A DNA stretch of 64,000 nucleotides, taken from positions 7,288,481 through 7,352,480 of the forward strand of contig NC_060111.1 of the NCBI RefSeq assembly GCF_021155765.1. The letters are read 5' to 3'. Numbering within the stretch: the first letter of the stretch is position 1; the number at the start of each line of letters is the position of its first letter. A model generated the notes under the pieces. The model saw nothing but the letters and a program-made list of their open reading frames with translations, did no database searches and was not told where the DNA came from. Positions 58,491 through 64,000 of this stretch are shown piece by piece. Origin of the DNA: Diprion similis. Taxonomy: Eukaryota; Arthropoda; Insecta; Hymenoptera; Diprionidae. Made by a program: the position numbers and the translations under genes.

Positions 58491-60203
58491 CCCTCTATTG
58501 TTTAACGCTAGACATCCATCTTATCAGAACATTTTACGTGTCTATTCAACCGAACGCACGAGGTAAATACCTTATCATGTAATCGAAAATACGTTACACG
58601 AGTAATTTTATCATCTGCATCCTATATCCAGTCACGTTTGCAAAAAAATCTACCAGCCGCGGATGCTTTTCTTGATTCTGATTTCGCTTTCGACGAGAAA
58701 CTGTCATTTGATTGAGCTTTTTCTGCGGTGCCCTTTAATTTTTAGGTATTACCTAAGCTCTTGTTTTCTCAATTATATCGCCGAATCATTCTGAAAGTAA
58801 GTCAGTTTTCCCTAGGAAATGTTCTCATCAAAACATATTTATACACACAGTCCGTAACAGGTTTCTACGACAACGAATTTTATTTCCATGCTTTTTGTCA
58901 AGCATTATTACAAAACCAAGCAACAGTTTTCCTTATCATACTTACAATATTTCATATGGTATGATATATACTTTACAACGATAATAATATATTCTATTCA
59001 ATAAGATATATGCAACAATTATCCTATTATACATGTATGTATATGTAATTATTGTATGTGTACAATATACATATGTTTATGGATTATATAAATGAAACTA
59101 TTGCTAATACATTTAATGCTGATATTATACCTATAATAATCATGATAAAATCAGAAATAACGTTATGCAGTTCTGGTATTCATCATATATTTGTGTCCTT
59201 AACCTTCGAATCAAACTGACTGTCATTACTAGACAACTTTACACATGAATCGTTTAATATATCGTTAATTGCTGCTGCGAATCCTTTTCTACATGTTTAT
59301 TCCTATTCTGTCTAGCGAGTTAGTACTAGGTTTCACGATGGTTATTGAATATTCGACGATATACATGTTAATAGAAAAAATGACATCGCTCGAATTTCGA
59401 AATTATTGACTTCGCAAACAAATTATTTCTTGCGTTAACTGCAGTTCATTTCCACTTTAATTAAACAAATAATAAGACGAATTGTTAAGAGTGGTTCAAC
59501 TTCAATTTGCAATTACGATCGATGACAAGCCTCAAAATTTACTTCATCACAATTGAGAAACAAACTTCATTCGCATACTCAGTTAAGAATAACATAACAA
59601 CCGATGTCACATGCTAGACTACACACAACATTCCAATTAGGTGTAACAAAATTAACAAGGCGATTAAGTGTGCTTGGTAAATTTAATGTAACTTTCAAAT
59701 AAACTTTACGATTCAATTAGGGTAATATCGTTAAAACTTGTTATTAAAATACTGTCTACTATGAATAAATATCAACGTAAGTATCGTTAGTATTAGTTTC
59801 TTTGTCGTATTACCCTGAATTTATTTCGTATGTGCAGATTATTGCAGATTTATTAAAATCGATGATGCTGATCCTAGTAATAAATTGTTTCTGTGCTTTC
59901 TCAAGTGTTTCGGATTGTTAAATATCGTCTTTGTTTATCACGAATAATTCAATTATGGTATCACACGGGTGGCAATTTATTACTGTAAAAAATGACGTGT
60001 TGATTATACGTTTATCTATGTACACCGTATTTACAACTTATAAGATACTATACGTGTTTTACGAACTTGGCTCTCGGTTTGATGCTAACATTATCAGACA
60101 AAACTGTGTTTCCATTTTATATTACGTGTTATGATAACATCACTATTAACGCGTGTTTTCCACAATGTGCATTATTCGTTTGCGAAATATGTTATACATT
60201 TTA

Positions 60204-60275
60204 AAACTTTCTATGTGTATATATAATAATATATATATATATATATATATTATTATATATACACATAGAAAGTTT
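60204..60275. repeat. 72-bp perfect palindrome
   Basis: AAACTTTCTATGTGTATATA starts one arm and its exact reverse complement ends the other. The arms meet in an (AT)n centre at 60239/60240, with no mismatch by eye. Confidence 0.85.
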
Positions 60276-60471
60276 AATATATATATAATACAAAACGTGT
60301 ATCCTTTTTCTTTAATAAATAGTACTACGTTTTTAGTATGGTTTCAGGACTACTATTTTATTTAATCATTATCGTATTATTATTATTAGTTCACTCCTTT
60401 TTTTCTGTTTTATTTATTTTTTATTTATTTTTTTTTCAACCGATTTTTTACCTTCCAAACTGATTCAATAC

Positions 60472-60502
<31 letters not shown>

Positions 60503-61760
60503 CAATTATATATTGTAATATTAATACTACGATTTAAAATAATTTTTCATCCGTCACAATATATAGGAAAACAATTTTTACTCTATCTAAAATTATTCTC
60601 AATATATGAAATTATGCAGTTTTTGTTTATTTACCATAACATACTATATATATATATATATATATATAGTTATAAGTATGTTATGTATTTTTTATAGGTT
60701 CTTAAGTTTCGTTGAAATTTATTTCGTATCCTACGTGTATTGTATGTACATATACATATACATTTTTTCTTATACATGTATATTTTTTCAAAACAATAAC
60801 CATATATCATCGTTTCTTGGCTTTTCACCTAATTTGCTTTTCTTGAATTAATTATCTATGAAGAAACCTCTCTTCTTAGACTTTATATACCTATACCGTG
60901 TTTATACGCGTATAGACTACGTTTATCATGTATAAATATCGTTATTTATTACTCTTCTTCACTTTATTTATACATTTATATTTTACTTTTTTTTTTTTTT
61001 TTTTTTTTTTTCTCTATGTACGTATGTATGTATGTATAGAGATGTGATTACATAAATCATATTGTCCTGTTGAAAGTTGCGACAATAATTACGCCACGTC
61101 AATATAAAATAATTTTTATTTCATAATTATTGTACTAATTAGGAATAAATTAATTTATACAACGAATTAACAAAATCTCAAGATAAAGAATCGGGGGAGA
61201 TGAGAAAAAAAAAAAAAAAAAAAAATAGAAGAATAAAATTCATCAGAGAATTTCTCACGTTTCTGAACACGATTGCTTCTCCTAATTCTCAAAATTATCT
61301 TCCATATTAAATTTCAATTTACAAACATACCAGCATAAATCTCAAGGACAGATTGTAGATAGGGCGAGTCTGTAGTTGGGAGATTATATTTTTAGACCGA
61401 GTATAAGATCGAGTTGTTACACAGGTATGATCAGCCAGTGATTTGGTCCCAATGAAAATCTGTCGGTAAAATATATGATGTTTTAAGAAACGGTGTCGGA
61501 AATTTGATGGAAAATTTTCATTTCAGAATTTTTTTTATTAAATAATCTTATCATTCAATTAATATTAATAATATTATTTTTTATTCTCTGTCATAAATCG
61601 ATTCACAAGTACTTTTCACATTTTTTTTTTTTTTTTTTTTTTATTTTATTTTATCATTATTCCTTCATGTATGACGTATTGACCGATAAAATTGAAAAAA
61701 AAAAATTACCAACATATTAATAATATTGTTTCAATTTTGCCGAAAAAGAAAAAAATATTA

Positions 61761-61761
<1 letters not shown>

Positions 61762-61830
<69 letters not shown>
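61762..61830. repeat. (TAA)n microsatellite
   Basis: About 23 uninterrupted TAA/AAT units. Confidence 0.9.
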
Positions 61831-61832
<2 letters not shown>

Positions 61833-63662
61833 GAAAGTCGTAAGAAATGAAATGAAATATTCATGATGGTAAAAATGTTAATTAGCAACATCGATAATAA
61901 ACTAGTGCTGAGCAACTTCGATACGGTTACTCAACATGCTACAACTATCAGCTTTAGAATTCGTATGCTTTACTTGTCCTTATCCTTCCTATATTTATAT
62001 ATGGGTTACACAATTATCGTATTCAACGATCCGATTTTACTATATTTTTGCGTTCGTTTCATTTTTTTTTTCTCTCCTATTATTATTATTTATTTTTTTT
62101 TTTTATTTTTTTTTTATTTTTTTTTTTCATATATTTCTATATCGTTTTTTGGTTTCTTTAGAAATATTACGTAGGTACGTATATCATATACAATGCGTTT
62201 ATCATATATGTATGTATGTGTTGTAATATTTTCTTTGTTATGCAGTGAATATAGTATAATAAACATATAATATTACCGCAGGGAAACTTTGTACGTCTGT
62301 TTGTGTTTTTTTTTTTTTTTTGTTTTTTTAATCTCTTCACCCTCTTCACACATGATTCGACGTTGCCTATGTAACCTATAACAATATATATATGCCTCAC
62401 GTGTCATTCCATTTTCATTAATTTTTATTACTTTTTAAGTTAATTGGCGTGAAATAACGAACGTTTGTTCACGAATGAAAATCGTTTCAACGATTCAACG
62501 AATAACCCGATTTCAGAATACAAAATGATTAAACTTCGGTTTTTTGTTTAATTCTTCAACTTTTGGAAATTTACACTGAATGCAATTCTCAGATCAAATT
62601 TGTAACTCTATTTTGCTAAAGGTTTCAAGAATTTAAAATCGACTAGGCAAAAATTTTTATTCGATGCAACGAGTGTCGAAAATTTATTGCAAGTGAAAGA
62701 AATTTTTTTTATCATTTTCTAGAAATCCATCCTTCAGCCTTGCTGAGTTTTATATTGCAAATTAGTATCAATTGAGTACGGCTTTTTGTTATTTTCTAAA
62801 AAACAACAAAGACAAGACGACGTCATTTCCCGCAAATATTACTTGTTTTTCTTTTCTATTGTTTTCAAGTTAAGTAAATATGCCTATTTGCAAATTAGGT
62901 ATCTACAGTCTTTATATAATCTTCTTTCACTTCCTTTAATTTTTTTTTATTGTTTTTTCTTCTTCTATCGTCCTATAATGTCCGTAGTAACGTTACGTAT
63001 ATCATATATGTATATATATATATATACCATATTTATATTCTGATCTAAATTCTTATCTTATCTCATCTCATTTCATTTTACTCCATTCATTTTCCCACCT
63101 TCGATCAGACAGACTTGTAACACAAAACATACCCAAACGCAATTCACATTCTTTGCTTAATTGCAATTAATAATACTAAAAGTAAAATGAAAAAAGAAAA
63201 TAATAGAATACATAACGAAGAAACAATGTGAATAAAATAAAATGCTTGACTTGAATTCCTTGGTAGGAATAAGAGATTTTTTTCTCTCAATATTTCATTT
63301 CAAAGAATGAGTATATAAATAATCAATTTTGAAGACAATATTTTCGCTTTCGTTTTAAATTTTACATACATAGATGAAAGTGTTTTTTTTTTTTTTTTTT
63401 TTTTTTCTCGTATTTCGCTTTTATTATTGTTTTCTGTTATCAGTTTTTCTTTTAGCTATAGTACAATACTAGTTTTAATCTTCTTTCATCATGTTTTAAA
63501 TTGTTACATATATATATATATATATATATATACATAGATACATAGCTGTGTCATTTCCATAATACATTATTATGTAGTACTAACAATTAACTATATAATG
63601 GCAGCTTTGTTGCGAAAATTTCAGCACAAACTATTTATATATGTGTATATAAATATATACAT

Positions 63663-64000
63663 TAGACTGTATCAAAAAAATGTACTATTTTTTTTTTAAT
63701 GGTATACTGAAAATATTGTTCAAGATGACGAAAACGAAATACCATCAACATTTCAGATTTTAATATTGATATTTAGAGGTGCCTCATCGCGATTTTCTAC
63801 TTTCCATAAGAATAACATGGCAAAAATGGTTCTTGCTCCTTGCGATTTTTATAACTAGATAACGACGCGTCGTACAGAAAATTCATAAATATGTTTTCTG
63901 TAGGAAATTGAGCGTTCTGGAAAAAAGGTCTCTTGTCATTTTACGATCAATCTACTCCTTCAAAAGTTATTTGAGATCCTTTGCTGATGTTTGACACGGT
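63663..64000. mobile_element. hAT-like MITE, truncated by the window end
   Basis: Begins TAGACTGTATCAAAAAAAT, directly preceded by ATATACAT (63655-63662), the preferred target type of the other hAT-like elements here. Its inner part (TAGGAAATTGAGCG, GTCTCTTG, ATCAATCTACTCC, TTCAAAAGTTATTT) matches the inner part of the element at 2025-2660 in the same order. The right terminus is outside the window. Confidence 0.55.

Larger units (their letters stand above)
58491..63654. other. Very AT-rich intergenic DNA
   Basis: No gene supported. It is dominated by homopolymers (A near 60473-60498, T near 60988-61011, T near 61621-61642, T near 63385-63407), AT dinucleotide runs (near 60644-60668 and 63511-63532) and T-rich frames of no coding character. 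A long untranslated region of a gene outside the window cannot be excluded. Confidence 0.5.

Noticed and set aside
61863..62226. Two overlapping frames rich in Phe, Ile and Tyr
   Set aside because: They arise from T-rich tracts; the apparent membrane character is a composition artefact.

Overview
This is a eukaryotic window, almost certainly from an insect. It has short GT-AG introns, AT-rich intergenic DNA, TATA boxes close to the start codons, AATAAA signals, foldback transposons and a large satellite array. The amylases are of the animal/insect type. A hymenopteran such as a sawfly is possible, but the sequence alone does not settle this.

Region 1 (1-9.29 kb) is AT-rich DNA with no supported gene. 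It holds three long foldback elements (2025-2660, 3936-4642, 5508-6157). At least two are flanked by near-perfect 8-bp direct repeats, as expected for non-autonomous hAT-type elements. A G20 tract and several microsatellites are also present.

Region 2 (9.29-24.6 kb) is a cluster of four alpha-amylase genes in the order + - + +, at 9353-11185, 13538-15350, 17330-19603 and 22633-24533. Each has five exons with identical intron phases, and each ends in a 12-nt exon coding Ala-Lys-Leu-stop. All four reading frames are intact (489-494 residues) with a signal peptide and the full Asp/Glu/Asp catalytic triad. Gene 1 differs from the rest: it keeps the glycine-rich loop after the catalytic Asp and has Gln in place of the chloride-binding Arg. 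Genes 2-4 lack the loop and keep the Arg. Gene 4 has Gln for the invariant His of conserved region I. Genes 2 and 3, which lie in opposite orientation, are nearly identical over the 3' half of exon 4, and genes 3 and 4 are nearly identical over exon 1 to early exon 2. This suggests gene conversion. A foldback element has enlarged intron 2 of gene 3. All four promoters share a GATWAGATT-containing box about 20 bp upstream of the TATA box.

Region 3 (26.8-28.6 kb) is a complete four-exon Bax inhibitor-1 gene on the minus strand (234 residues).

Region 4 (29.1-58.5 kb) is a satellite of 304-bp monomers, about 95.6 copies head to tail, with higher-order sub-blocks and a strongly diverged related monomer at each edge. 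It begins about 0.6 kb upstream of the Bax inhibitor-1 start codon.

Region 5 (58.5-64 kb) is very AT-rich, with homopolymer tracts, a (TAA)n array, a 72-bp perfect palindrome and the start of another foldback element cut by the window end. No gene is supported there.
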